64,000 nucleotides of DNA. It comes from Pontederia crassipes. Taxonomy: Eukaryota; Streptophyta; Magnoliopsida; Commelinales; Pontederiaceae. Under the pieces are notes generated by a model, which was not told where the DNA came from, ran no database searches, and saw only the letters and a program-made list of their open reading frames with translations. The position numbers and the translations under genes are program-made. Where the stretch lies: the NCBI GenBank assembly GCA_030549335.1, contig CM060184.1, forward strand, positions 42,425,909 through 42,489,908, in the 5' to 3' direction. Position 1 is the first letter of the stretch, and each line of letters starts with the position of its first letter. This document shows, piece by piece, positions 47,790 through 58,974 of the stretch.

Positions 47790-50042
47790 TGTAACGCCCC
47801 CAAAATCTCACCTCCCGCCATGTAGACGGTCAGATTGACCTTGGGAGCGCTACACTGCCTATTGCACTACTGACCTTGACCATTCAACAAAATAGCTTAC
47901 GTGGCATAATATTATAATAAATATAATGGAGAACCTTAAATGCGGAAGAATAATCGAAATGTCATGATGAAGGACTTTAATGCGGAAGTTCATGATGTCT
48001 TTTAATATAGAAAATATGCGGAAATATAATAAGACTGGTCGGAAAATTCTATGAGCGGAAGTAACATGATGTCTCTGAACTATTACAATAATTAAAAGAT
48101 AAGTGGCAAGAAAGCTTGAAGTAGAAGTATCAGTCATATGCAGCGTTCTCCAAGCTATGTGCCCTCCACCACTTCATCAGTTGGCATTCTCACCTGCAAA
48201 ATACCAATGCGGGGGAATAAAATACCCATGAGCAAAGATTGCCCAGTACAATAGCAATAGACAGTGAAATAAGGATCAATGATGAATCATAAAATCAGTG
48301 TATCAGTCTTTAGTCATATCAGTACTCTGTTCTTTACTATAACAATACTTTGTCTTTGCATTACTCTACTCTTAAGTTACAATATCTCTGCTATGCCATA
48401 CAATACTTTACAATATCTCTGCTTTACATTGTTTTACTTTTCTTTGCTTTACTTTACAGTACTCTGTGTTGCATTGCTTTACTTTATATTGTTTTGTTGT
48501 GAGTTGTACTACGCCTTTTACATTACTAAAATATCCTTAGAGTTAGTTATCCTATGCGAGCTCGACTTTATTAATTAGGATGCCAGAGGTGCCTCTCTGA
48601 ATCTCTGATGCCAGTAAGCCCATAAAGGGGAGAGGGGTGGGTGTTACTACCTCATCCAGTTCGGAAGGTAGGGGAAAGAATTCCTTCAATCTAGAAACAG
48701 TGGTCGATTAATAGACCTGTAGGTTCATTGTCTCCTCAGCTAGCTATCTGTCCCTCTGGCATAATACTTTAATCTTTAAGGGAAGATGCGTGACCATAGC
48801 ACTCCCTTCAGTCGAGATACACGTAGGAGAAGACTTGAAATCTCAGGAATAGTTGTCATTTAAGACAATAGCTTCGTTGTCCCCTCAGCTAACTACCTAT
48901 CCCTCCTCTACTTTAATCTCTGATCTTTGCTTTAACTTTGAGACGGCACATAGCAATCCCATGTCTTTGTCTTTGCTTTATTTATCTTTAGTCATTGTGA
49001 ATTTATGATTTAGGATCCAACTAAACATTGGTCTTTGTACCATAGGACTCAGCCGGTGTGAATAAACTGGTCAGAGTCTCAGTTATGATTTAAAAATCAT
49101 CATTTGGTTAACTGTCAGAATCGGTCGACCGTTTCTGGACCGGTCGACCGTTCCTCAGTTGAGAGTCTATAAACCGGTCGACCTTCTGGGTGGCCGGTCG
49201 ACCGTTCTCTGAAACCGGTCGACCGGTCCTCTGGGATCGGTCGACCGTTCGTTAGGCCATGAAGATGCGCACTGCACATCGAATCGATCGACCGTTCTCT
49301 GAAACCGGTCGACCGATTGTAACTTTAAATCTATTCTTTGATAGAGAGACCAGTCGACCGCCGTGGTGAGGCCGTGGTGAGGCCGGTCGACCGATAAGAA
49401 ATAACTCATATGAGTTTTGTGCACTGACCGGTCGACCGCTGGTAGAATCGATCGATCGGTCCCTGCGATAAAACAGGGCCGCCGGACTTTATCTCCAATT
49501 TCGGCGGTCCTCCGGCCCTCCAACGATGATAATCACAATACGAAAAATATTGATAACATCATTAGGATCATAATGAATCAACTTTACGCATCAAATAATC
49601 CTTAATTCGTCATCTATGGGATTTAAACGCTAAGGTATCTTTTACGGTTCACCTATTGGAGTTTTCCGGCGAACTGCTCGTCGTCGTTCATCGTCGGTCA
49701 TCCTACTTTGACTGAGAGGATTCGCCCGGCCCTTGCGCACGTCGAGAGAGGGTGATCACGCGTCGAGGGTCATCGTTCGTTTCTGCTCTACTGCTCGGAC
49801 GTCGCTGGTGCGCGTCGTGGTCGCTGATCACCAGTCGAGAGGAAGAAGGCGAGAGAGGAGTTTGGCCGAGGGTCCAAGGGGTCGCAAGGGCTTCCCCTTG
49901 GCCCCCTTATATAGCCTCGGCCGACCCTTGGTCGGCCGGAGACGAAACGACCGGTCAGGGGTGGCATTTCGCCTCCCCTGTCGATCGTTCGTTTTGTTCC
50001 CCCTTTTTTTTCTTTTTTTTGTGTAAAATATGATGCGTCACA
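47790..50042 (-). repeat. G2 3' LTR (left side)
   Basis: 2,253 bp, about 90 bp longer than its partner, mainly because its palindrome cluster has more copies. TATA-like TTATATAG at 49908-49915 (minus strand CTATATAA). Confidence 0.92.
49118..49462. repeat. CGGTCGACCG palindrome cluster in G2 3' LTR
   Basis: About twelve copies of CCGGTCGACCG or variants in 345 bp, often followed by TTCTCTGAAA or TTCCTC. A GCCGTGGTGAG segment is duplicated near 49,365-49,385. Confidence 0.9.
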
Positions 50043-50242
50043 TTATTACCCTCTAAAAAAAATTCATCCTCGAATTTGGATAAGGGTTAAAACTTACAGA
50101 AAAGTTCTGAAAATTTCTCTCGCATTTCCGATTCTACTTCCCAAGTTGCCTCTTTCTCTTGGTGATGCTTCCATGCCACTTTGACCAGTGCTATTCTCTT
50201 CTTCCCTTGTTGATGTTCTTGGTATTCCAATATCTCCGTGGG

Positions 50243-51711
50243 TTATTCTTCATATGTCAGATCCTCCTTGAGGTTTGGTTCCTCAATTTGGATCACGTTG
50301 GCGTAGTTGTGCTTGTACATCCGGAGTAAGGAGACATGGAAGACATTGTGTACTCTTGAATAGGCTGAAGGCAGGGCCAATCTACATGCTGAATCTCCAA
50401 CCATATCTAATATTTCAAATGGGCCTACATATTTTGAGCTCAATTTCCCCCGTTTGCTAAAACACATTACTCCTTTGGTGGGGGAGACCTTGAGTAGAAC
50501 TTGATCACCCGCCTTGAACTTATGTTCTCGGCGCTTCTTGTCCGCATAGGCCTTTTGACGATCTTGAGCAGACTTCATTCTTTTCTTTATTAGTTTAACC
50601 CTGTCCGTGTACTCCTGTGTCTGCTTCTATAATTCAGCACTCAAAATTTTCCTTTCACCCACTTCGCCCCAACATGCCGGAGAGCGACATGGGCGACCGT
50701 ACAATACTTCAAAGGGAGACATCTCTATGCTAGTATGGAAACTGTTATTATAGGAAAACTCTATGAGAGGAAGATGTTTATCCCAATTACCGTGCCAATC
50801 CAAAGCGCATCTCTCAGCATATATTCTAAGGTTTGAATGGTTCTCTCCTATTGGCCATCCGTCTGTGGATGGAAAGCGGTACTATACCGGAGCCTTGTCC
50901 CAAAGGCATTCTAGAGACTCTTCCAGAATCTTAATGTGAATCTGAGATCTCTATTTGATACGATGGCTACCGAGATCCTGTGAAGCCTAACAATCTCCTG
51001 CACATATAGATCCATGAGAATTTTTAACTTTGAATATGATGATATCTTGAATAATTTTTATTCATGTAAAAGTTCATATGATTCGGAAACTTATGTGATA
51101 TGAGTTATGCTTTAAATATTTTCTCACATAGAAAATCTGATTATTTAAATGTTGTATGCACTCATATTGTTCCCCCTATATTGTACATTTATTCCACTCA
51201 CCTTAATGGATAGGAAGTGAGCCGGTTTAGTGAGTCGGTCCACTATAACCCAAATGGCGTCATGACCCTTCAGAGTCCGAGGTAAGCCTGTGATAAAGTT
51301 CATTGATATTTCTTCCCACTTCCACTGTGGGATGTCCAGACTCTTCAAGGTTCCTTGTGATTTCTGGTTTTCGATCTTGACCTGTTGACACACTATGCAT
51401 TTGGAAACACACTCTACTATCTCCTTCTTCATGTATGGCCGCTAGAAACTCCTCTGAATGTCTTTGTACATTTTTGTACTCCTTGGGTGGATTGCAAACT
51501 CGGACTTGTGGCATTCATCTAGCACTTCTCTTCGAAGTTCAAGATTATTCGGTACCCATAGTCGGTCGCGGTACCTGATGTCACCATCCGAAGAGACCTT
51601 GAAATTGGTAGTTTCTAGGCTAGTCTTTATCGTCATTGTCTGATATTCCGAGTCTTCTACTTGTGCTTCGATGATTCTTTCTATCATATCCGGTACTATA
51701 CGCTGCATCAT
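50243..51711 (-). pseudogene. G2 integrase, with an insertion
   Basis: From 51,711 leftward: an HHCC zinc-binding part (CHKSEFAIHPRSTKMYKDIQ; CVSKCIVCQQ), core pieces KWEEISMNFITGLPRTLKG and WVIVDRLTKPAHFLSIK, then a break at about 51,200. The core resumes near 51,015 with MDLYVQEIVRLH, and the C-terminal part (ALYGRPCRSP region; KVSPTKGVMCFSKRGKLSSK; HNVFHVSLLRMYKHN) runs to about 50,243. About 160 bp of non-matching AT-rich DNA separate the core halves. Several stops and shifts occur. Confidence 0.88.
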
Positions 51712-51779
51712 TCATTAGTGATCCATCAGGCTTCATTCTTGGTGTCCATTTGAACAATTCTTCCATAAGCTCGAACCAT

Positions 51780-53329
51780 CATAAGCACATATAAGCTAAG
51801 GATCCTTCCCATTTTTGGCTGAGAGCGTCAACTACTGAGTTCGCCTTACCAGGTTGGTAATTGATGACAAACTCGTAATCCTTTAAGAATTCCATCCAAC
51901 GCCTTTGGTGCATTTCAACTCCTTCTATGTAAATACATACTTCAAGCTCTTGTGGTCTGTATAGACCACAAATTCTTCTCCATATAAGTAGTGGCGCCAA
52001 AGCTTGAGGGCGAACATTACTGCTGCCAATTCGAGGTCATGCGTTGAATAATTAACTTCTTCAGTTGTCTGGATGCGTATGCCACTACCTTCTCATGTTG
52101 CATCAATACGCACCCCAATCCTGTACCACTAGCATCGCTGTAAATCACGTAACCACCGTTGCCCGATGGTAACGTCAGGATTGACACTGAAGTTAGCCGT
52201 TCCTTTAACTCTTGAAAGCTTTTCTCACACTTGGTTGACCAGATGAACTTTTCTCCTTTCCTTGTAAGCTTGGTCAGTGGCAACGCGATTCTGAAGAAAT
52301 CTTTAATGAAATGCCTGTAGTAGCCTGCTAAACCAAGGAAACTCCTAATCTCGGAGACGTTCTTTGATTGAGTCCAGTTGGACACTGCTTCTACTTTTGC
52401 GGGATCTACCACAACTCCATCTTTAGAGACAATTTGTCCGAGAAATATTATCTGCTCTAACCAAAATTCACATTTAGAAAATTTTGCATACAGTTTCTTC
52501 GCCTGCAAAGTTTCCAGCACTGTCCTCAGATGTTCTCTGTGCTGCTCCTCGCTTGACGAGTAGATGAGAATATCGTCAACGAAGACAATGACGAACTTAT
52601 CCAGGTGTTCGTGGAAAGTTCGATTCATGAGATCCATGAATGCTGCCGGTGCATTTGTTAACCCAAACGGCATCACCAGGAACTCATAATGTCCATATCT
52701 TGATCGAAATACCATTTTTGGAATGTCTTCTTCTGCCACCCTTAGCTGATGGTATCCCTCCTCAGGTCAATTTTTGAGAACACCTTTGCTTTAGAGAGTT
52801 AATCAAAGAGATCGTCAATACGAGGTAGCGGGTACCTGTTCTTTATCGTGACTTTGTTCAACATTCTGTAGTCGATACAAAGTCTTAACGACCTGTCCTT
52901 TTTGACAAAGAGAACTGGTGCACCCCATGGTGAGATGCTAGGCCTTATGAAACCTTTATCCAGTAACTCTTGAATCTGGTCCTTCAATTCCTTCATCTCT
53001 GTTGGGGCCATGCGGTATGGGACTTTGGAAATTGGTGCAATTTCGAGCGCTACTTCAATATGAAAGCCTATCTCCCTTCTGGGCGGTAGACCACTAACAT
53101 CATCAGGGAACACATCAGAAAATTCCCTAACCACTTCTATGTCTTGAGGAGTCTTCTTTGGTTCCTCTATCTTGGTCACACTTGCTAGGTAACCTCTACA
53201 TCCCTTTTGAAGTAACTTCTGTGCCTTCATGGCAGATACTATGATCTTTGATTCTTTTTGTGCAATACCTCTGACTATAACCTTATCTATACTTTGTGTG
53301 CCTATGATCACTTTTTTTTGCTTGCACAA
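51780..53329 (-). pseudogene. G2 reverse transcriptase and RNase H
   Basis: RT begins with the [20 protein letters not shown] region, has [20 protein letters not shown], then after a frameshift near 52,770 the catalytic block [14 protein letters not shown] and [18 protein letters not shown]. The connection domain gives [16 protein letters not shown]. RNase H starts at [20 protein letters not shown] (about 52,150), and the downstream [12 protein letters not shown] equivalent is decayed. It ends near 51,780 with NYQPGKANSVVDALSQKWEG. Confidence 0.9.
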
Positions 53330-53358
53330 TATGGAAGCATCATGTGAGGTTAGTCAAT

Positions 53359-54750
53359 TCATGCCCAAATTATATCATAATCTCTCATAGGGATAATGAT
53401 AAAATTTGCAAGATGATTCTTTTTCTCTATCTCTATGGGTACATTAGGGAGATACTTTGTGGTAATCAGGGTGCCTTGTGGGGACAAGAAATTCATTTTA
53501 TGCTCTAAATTCATGACAGCTAACCCTAATGTCTTGACACATTCCTCTGATATAAATGAATGGGAGGCACCGGAATCGAACAGTACTTTTGTAGGTAAAT
53601 CAGCTACGAATGGCGTACCTCGAATGACCTCAGCGTCATTCTGCGGAGCATCCTCTTCCAGATTGAAGAGTCTTCCTTGCACCAACTGTTGTTGTCCATG
53701 TCTTGGATAATTTGCTATGATGTGACCCATTCCACCACAGTAGTAACAAGCTACAGATTTCATTCGGCATTCCCCAGCATGGGTCCTGCCACAGGTGTTG
53801 TATAAAACCCGCTCACCTTGTGCGCGTGGTGCCTGAGGGGCTCTAGGAGGCTGTTGCCGCCGCTGCTGGGCTGGGCGCCTCTGCACCTGTTGAGGGGGTC
53901 GCTGTTGTTGCTGCTGCTGTTGCTGTTGTTATGGGGAAGGGACTTATTGCGGAGGTCGGTATGGTTGTTGTTGTTGTTGAGGGCGGTGGTTCTGTTGAGG
54001 CGCTGAATATGGGTGGTACCGGTTATCCCGTCGTTGATGTTGATGGTTGTTCTCTCTATATGGTTGTGACATGTGCTGGGAATTCTGCCCTACCATTTGT
54101 TGGGCCTTCTGAGCTTTCTGTAGGTCTTGGTAGTCCTTCTCAATCAGAGTAGCCAAACTGATGGCGTCCACTAAAGTTTTGCAGTTCCTCGATCTTGTAT
54201 GAGACCTCAGAGTGGGGTTCAGTCCATCCATAAAACGCTTGGTTACATCCAGTTCATCCATGATCAACCTGGATTACTTCTTAAGTCTGACGAACTTCGT
54301 CATGTATTGATCCACAGTCATGGTCCCTTGCACTAGGTTCAGGAACTCCTTCTGTTTCAAGTCCCTTTGAAACTTAGGGAAATACCGCATCTCGAATGCC
54401 TTACCGAAATCTTCCCAGGCAACAATTCTTACTTCATAAAAACTGGTGGCCTTTCTTGCTTTCCACCACTCCTTAGCATTTTTTTGGAGAATGTCTCCAT
54501 CGAACAGCACTTTCTTGTTCTCGGGCACGTCGAGGATGTCGAATTTGTCCTCTATTGCCTCCATCCATTGCTCTGCTACTATGAGTCCTCCCTCTCCGTT
54601 AAACATTAGAGGTTTTGACCTCCAGAAGTCTTGTAGTGTGTAGATAGAAAGGACATGACGCCCCTGCTGCACTGGCGAAACGGGCAAGGGAGGGGATGGA
54701 GGACACGGATACGGTGGAGGAACGTAGTGGGTCTCTATTTCGTTATACAT
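53359..54750 (-). pseudogene. G2 gag and protease
   Basis: Starts at 54750 with a Pro-rich leader. The capsid part carries FNGEGGLIVAEQWMEAIEDK, EWWKARKATSFYE and LNLVQGTMTVDQYMTKFVRL. A Gln-rich basic linker (53,880-54,010, CAG/CAA repeats) leads to the zinc knuckle CYYCGGMGHIIANY, where the last Cys is Tyr. The protease has LFDSGASHSFISEECV, so the catalytic DSGA is kept, unlike in G1. Stops occur near 54,270 and 53,935. Confidence 0.9.
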
Positions 54751-54990
54751 CTCATTCTCACTGGTGGACGATGATCCTCTTCTTTGAAAAGCTATCTATA
54801 AAAAGATCACGACAATGTTTGAGAAGAAGTGTATAATCAAAGATCTTTAACACAGATAAAGATCTTAGATCAAGATTGAGACTGAAATGCTCAACATTCA
54901 TTAAAGCAAACATTGGTTTCTTGATAAGGTTCGCAAAATATAATATCAGTCTGAGGCGCGCTAAGGCCTTCACATTGAGAATATCAAATA

Positions 54991-55458
54991 CTAATCACTA
55001 TGTCTAGAAGGCTCCCCGGGTTCATTCCCCGGAACTCTTCCCATGCTTCGGAGATTGGGGCACTCCTCATCAATGTGTCCCTCTTGATAGCAGAGACCAC
55101 AGCATTCCTCTGGATCGGTCTGACTGATAGGACTTGGGTCTTTGAACCATAATTCCCTTGGTAGTGCAGGGACTTCTTCCTCATCATTAGAGGATATATA
55201 AATTGGATTGTCGATATGTCCCCCTCTCATCTACAAGTGCCACCTTTGATTCATCTCTTCACGTATCTCCATGGGGTAGAAGTGGCGTGGGGACAGTCAT
55301 TCCGGATCATTACTTCCCACGCTCTCTGAATCTGAATGCTCCGGTCTCTCTAGAGCAGGCTATGGCGGGGTTGAAGGATCCAGTGGGCGTACGCATATCC
55401 CAACTATATGACTCCTATCCCTTCGTACAATTCTGATTATCATGTGACGTGGAGGCAT
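54991..55458 (-). pseudogene. G2 leader frame with an extra CCHC knuckle
   Basis: From an ATG at 55458 (MPPRHMIIRIVRRDR) a frame runs 156 codons through three stops to the DEEEVPALPRELWF region and ends with CGLCYQEGHIDEEC, a clean C-X2-C-X4-H-X4-C, then RHSD and a stop near 54,991. It lies between the primer site and the usual gag start at 54750, separated from it by about 240 bp of AT-rich DNA. A CAAG/GTAAGT-like donor near 55,520 and a TTATAG acceptor just before the ATG suggest a leader intron. Its function is unknown. Confidence 0.6.
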
Positions 55459-55652
55459 CTATAACACAAATTAACTCAATAACATAAGTATGATTCACAT
55501 AGGAATGTACTTATTACTTACTTGAGGAGTGGAGCCGCAGATGCTTGAGAAGCTTGCACATGACTTTACTTCGAGCTGTGTACAATATGAACAATGAATG
55601 TCATGCATGAACATCTACTCTACTATGACCAATGAAGGAGCCAAGAACTTAG

Positions 55653-55665
55653 GCGCTGATACCAA
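55653..55665 (-). other. G2 primer-binding site
   Basis: The minus strand reads TGGTATCAGCGCC, one mismatch from the plant initiator Met-tRNA site, starting two bases after the LTR. Confidence 0.85.
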
Positions 55666-57004
55666 ACTGTAACGCCCCCAAAATCGCACCTCCCGCCACG
55701 TAGGCGGTCAGATTGACCATGGGAGCGCTACACTGCCTATTGCACTACTGACCTTGACCATTCAATAAAATAGCTTACATGGCATAAATATTATAATAAT
55801 AAATATAATGGAGAATCTTAAATGCGGAAGAATAGTCGAAATGTCATGATGAAGGACTTTAATGCGAAAGTTCATGATGTCTTTTAATATAGAAAATATG
55901 CGGAAATATAATAAGACTGGTCGGAAAGTTCTATGAGCGGAAGTAACATGATGTCTCTGAACTATTACAATAATTAAAAGATAAGTGGCAAGAAAGCTTG
56001 AAGTAGAAGTATTAGTCATGTGCAGCGTTCTCCAAGCTCTATGCCCTCCACCACCTCATCAGTTGGCATTCTCACTTGCAAAATCCCAATGCAGGGGAAT
56101 AGAATACCCATGAGCAAAGATTTCCCAGTACAATAGCAATAGACGGTGAAATAATGATCAATGATGAATCATGAAATCAGTGTATCAGTCTTTAGTCATA
56201 TCAGTACTCTATTCTTTACTATAACAATACTTTATCTTTGCATTACTCTGCTCTTACTTTACAATGTCTCTGCTATGCCATACAATACTTTACTTTACAA
56301 TATCTCTGCTTTACATTATTTTACTTTGCTTTGCTTTACTTTACAGTACTCTGCGTTGCATTGCTTTACTTTACATTGCTTTGCTGCGAGTTGTACTACG
56401 CCTTTTACATTACTAAAATATCCTTAGAGTTAGTTATTCTATGCGAGCTTGACTTTATTAGTTAGGATGCCAGCGGAACCTCTCTGAATCTCTGATGCCA
56501 GTAAGCCCATAAAGGAGAGAGGGTGGGTGTTACTACCTCACCCAGTTCGGAAGGTAGGGGGAAGAATTCCTACAATCCAGGAACAGTAGTCGGTTAATAG
56601 AACTGTAGGTTCACTATCTCCTCCGCTAGATACCTATCCCTCTGGCATAATACTTTAATCTTCAAGAGAAGAGGTGTGACCATAGCACCCCCTTCATTCG
56701 AGATACAGGTGGGAGAACACCTGAAATCTCAGGAATAGTGATTATTTAAGACAGTAGCTTCGCTGTCCCCTCAGCTAACTACCTATCCCTCATCTGCTTT
56801 AATCTCTGATCTTTGCTTTAACTTTGGGGCGGCACATAGCAATCCCATGTCTTTGTCCTTTTTTTATTTATCTTTAGTCATTGTGAATCTATGATTTAGG
56901 ATCCAACTAAACGTTGGTCTTTATACCATAGGACTCAGCCGGTGTGGGTAAACTGGTTAGAGTCTCAGTTATGATTTAAAAATCATCATTTGGTTCACTG
57001 TCGG

Positions 57005-57263
57005 AATCGGTCAACCGTTCTCTGGAACCAATCGACCGGTCCTCTGGGATCGGTCGACCGTTCGTTAGGCCGTGAAGATGTGCATTGCGCATCGGATCGG
57101 TCGACCGTTCTCTGGAACCGGTCGATCGATTGTAAGTTTAAATCTATTCTTTGACAGAGAGACCGGTTGACCGCCGTGGTGAGGCCGGTCGACCGATAAG
57201 GAAGAACTCATATGAGTTCTGCGCACCGATCGGTCGACCGCTGGTAGAATCGGTCGATCGGTC
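57005..57263. repeat. CGGTCGACCG palindrome cluster in G2 5' LTR
   Basis: About eight copies (GGTCGACCG, GGTCAACCG, GGTCGATCG). Roughly 85 bp with three to four copies present in the partner LTR are missing here. The cluster lies downstream of the TATA box, so it is transcribed. Confidence 0.9.
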
Positions 57264-57697
57264 CCTGCAATAAAATAGGGCCACCGGACTTTATCTCCAA
57301 TTCCGACGGTCCTCCGGCCGTCCAACGGCGATGATCACAATACGAAAAATGTTGCTAACATCTTTAGGATCATAATGAATCAACTTTACGCATCAAATAA
57401 TCCTTAATTCGTCATCTATGGGATTTAAACGCTAAGGTACCTTTTACGGTTCGACTATTAGAGTTTTTCGGTGAACTGCTCGTCGTCGTTCGTTGTCGGT
57501 CGTCCAACTTTGACTGGCCTGGCCCTTGCGCACGTTGAGAGAGGGTATTGCGCGTCGAGGGTCATCGTTCATCTCTGCTCTGTTGCTCGGACGTCGCTGG
57601 TGCGCATCGTGGTTGACGATCACCGGTTAAGAGGAAGAAGGCGAGAGAGGAGTTTGGCCGAGGGTCCAAGGGGTCGCAAGGGCGCCCCCTTGGCCCC

Positions 57698-57706
57698 CTT
57701 ATATAG
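57698..57706 (-). promoter_or_regulatory. TATA box of G2 5' LTR
   Basis: CTATATAAG on the minus strand, at the expected distance from the LTR start; the same site is present in the other LTR. Confidence 0.65.
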
Positions 57707-58379
57707 CCCCGGCCAACCCTTGGTCGGCCGGAGATGAAACGACTGGTCAGGGGTGGCATTTTGCCTCTCCCGCCGACCATTCGTTTCGTTCCCCTTTTTT
57801 TCTTTTTTTTGTGTAAAATACGATGCGTCACAAAAATAATTAGGTTTCTGAATAGTGTTCGTTGCTTTCTCATTTTTTTATTAACAAAATAATAATATTT
57901 TTTTCAAAGCAATTGGTTGTTCAATTAAACAAATATTTTATTAAGACGTCACTAATTAACTAATGAGAGGTTTGACATCGATCTGATAATTAGTATTTTT
58001 CTTAAAAAAAAATGAAAAGTAGCACATTAATTATTCAGAGAAATCATTATTTTAAAATTAAGTTTTCAATATTTTTTCACTCTTCCTATTTCCACTTTAT
58101 TTTATATATTTGTAAAATAATTTTATATGTTCAAACTTATTGTAATTTATATATTAATTAAAATATTATTTGTTCAATAATTCAAATTATACTATCAACA
58201 AGACAACTAATTAATTTTATATGAACCAGTAGCATGAAAGGAGAGATGGTAGAGAGTTAACGAGTGTGAGATTATTTAATAGGCAAGTTTGAATGAAAAC
58301 ATACGAGATTCAAAGAGAGAGAATAACAAATTAAATTAAATTAAATTAAAAGCAAAATGATGAGTTTCGAGTAGAGATG

Positions 58380-58974
58380 GACAAACGGGTTGTGCCGTTT
58401 CATGCTTAAGTCGGTCAACCCGCGTTTGACCGTGCCATGGCAAAACGGGCTGTGTCATATCACACGGTTCATTTTTTAGCCCGGATGTGTCTTTCAATTT
58501 GAACTTTTACAATTTTAATTTATTTGTTAAATTATTATATAATATAATTAGTATTATTATATTATTCTATAATGTACGACTTAGTGAGTTGTGACTATTT
58601 TAATTACTATATATAATAATTGTATAGTTAAATTTTCAAATACAGTAAGTCATTAATTCATAAGTATTAAGTAAATAAATTTGTCAAATGAATAATTGTG
58701 TAATGACTACCTAACTAATAAGTTATAAGTTATAATCTTATACAAAAAATTAATTGGTAAGTATTTAATAAATATATATTAGTAGTTTACTGGCATAGAT
58801 AGTCAAGTACTGATTTACTATATACTAAGTTATTAATAGGTTATACTAAGTAAATTAGTGTTTAACTATCTTATAACCAAGTTATAACTAAACAAAGTTA
58901 TAGTAAGTAAATTAGTATTAACTATCTTATAACTTAGTTATAACTTCTATAGTAATTTACTATGAACTTAATGA
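58380..58974. other. AT-rich flank left of the tandem array
   Basis: Starts with GATGGACAAACGGGTTGTGC and GACCGTGCC-type GC-rich words, a pattern seen at the ends of some hAT elements. It is followed by AT-rich DNA with many short AAGTTATAACT-type inverted words. No gene. Confidence 0.4.
58505..58690. repeat. Direct repeat flanking the tandem array (left copy)
   Basis: TTATATAATATAATTAGTAT, then GACTTAGTGAG-like, TATAGTTAAATTTTCAAATA and CATTAATTCATAA words in the same order as at 63,610-63,790. Confidence 0.7.

Larger units (their letters stand above)
47790..57832 (-). mobile_element. G2: Ty3/gypsy element on the minus strand
   Basis: LTRs 47790-50042 and 55668-57832 (TGTAACGCC ... GCGTCACA as read on the plus strand), with a perfect duplication AAAAT (47785-47789, 57833-57837). 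The primer site lies next to the right-hand LTR: the minus strand reads TGGTATCAGCGCC at 55665-55653. Coding runs leftward: leader frame with a zinc knuckle, gag, protease, RT, RNase H, integrase. G2 is better preserved than G1, but still has frameshifts, stops and an insertion in the integrase. Confidence 0.93.
55668..57832 (-). repeat. G2 5' LTR (right side)
   Basis: 2,165 bp. The TATA box CTATATAAG is at 57706-57698 on the minus strand, about 127 bp into the LTR. The palindrome cluster is at 57,005-57,263. Confidence 0.92.
47492..58377. mobile_element. Inverted-repeat (foldback/MITE-like) element split by G2
   Basis: The left arm from about 47,492 (TTACTCAAAACTCACCATTT) is similar, over roughly 300 bp, to the complement of the DNA ending at about 58,377 (CTACTCGAAACTCATCATTT). 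Shared landmarks in order include TCTATTTAATCAT/CCTATTAAATAAT, ATAGTATAA and TTACAA. G2 (47,790-57,832) interrupts it. Without G2 it is about 840 bp, mostly long imperfect arms around a short centre. No coding capacity and no clear target duplication, so the superfamily is unknown. Confidence 0.6.

Noticed and set aside
47859..56019. Two very similar open frames of about 90 codons (47859-48137 and 55762-56019, minus strand)
   Set aside because: They are the same place in the two LTRs of G2. The likeness comes from LTR identity, not from a conserved gene.
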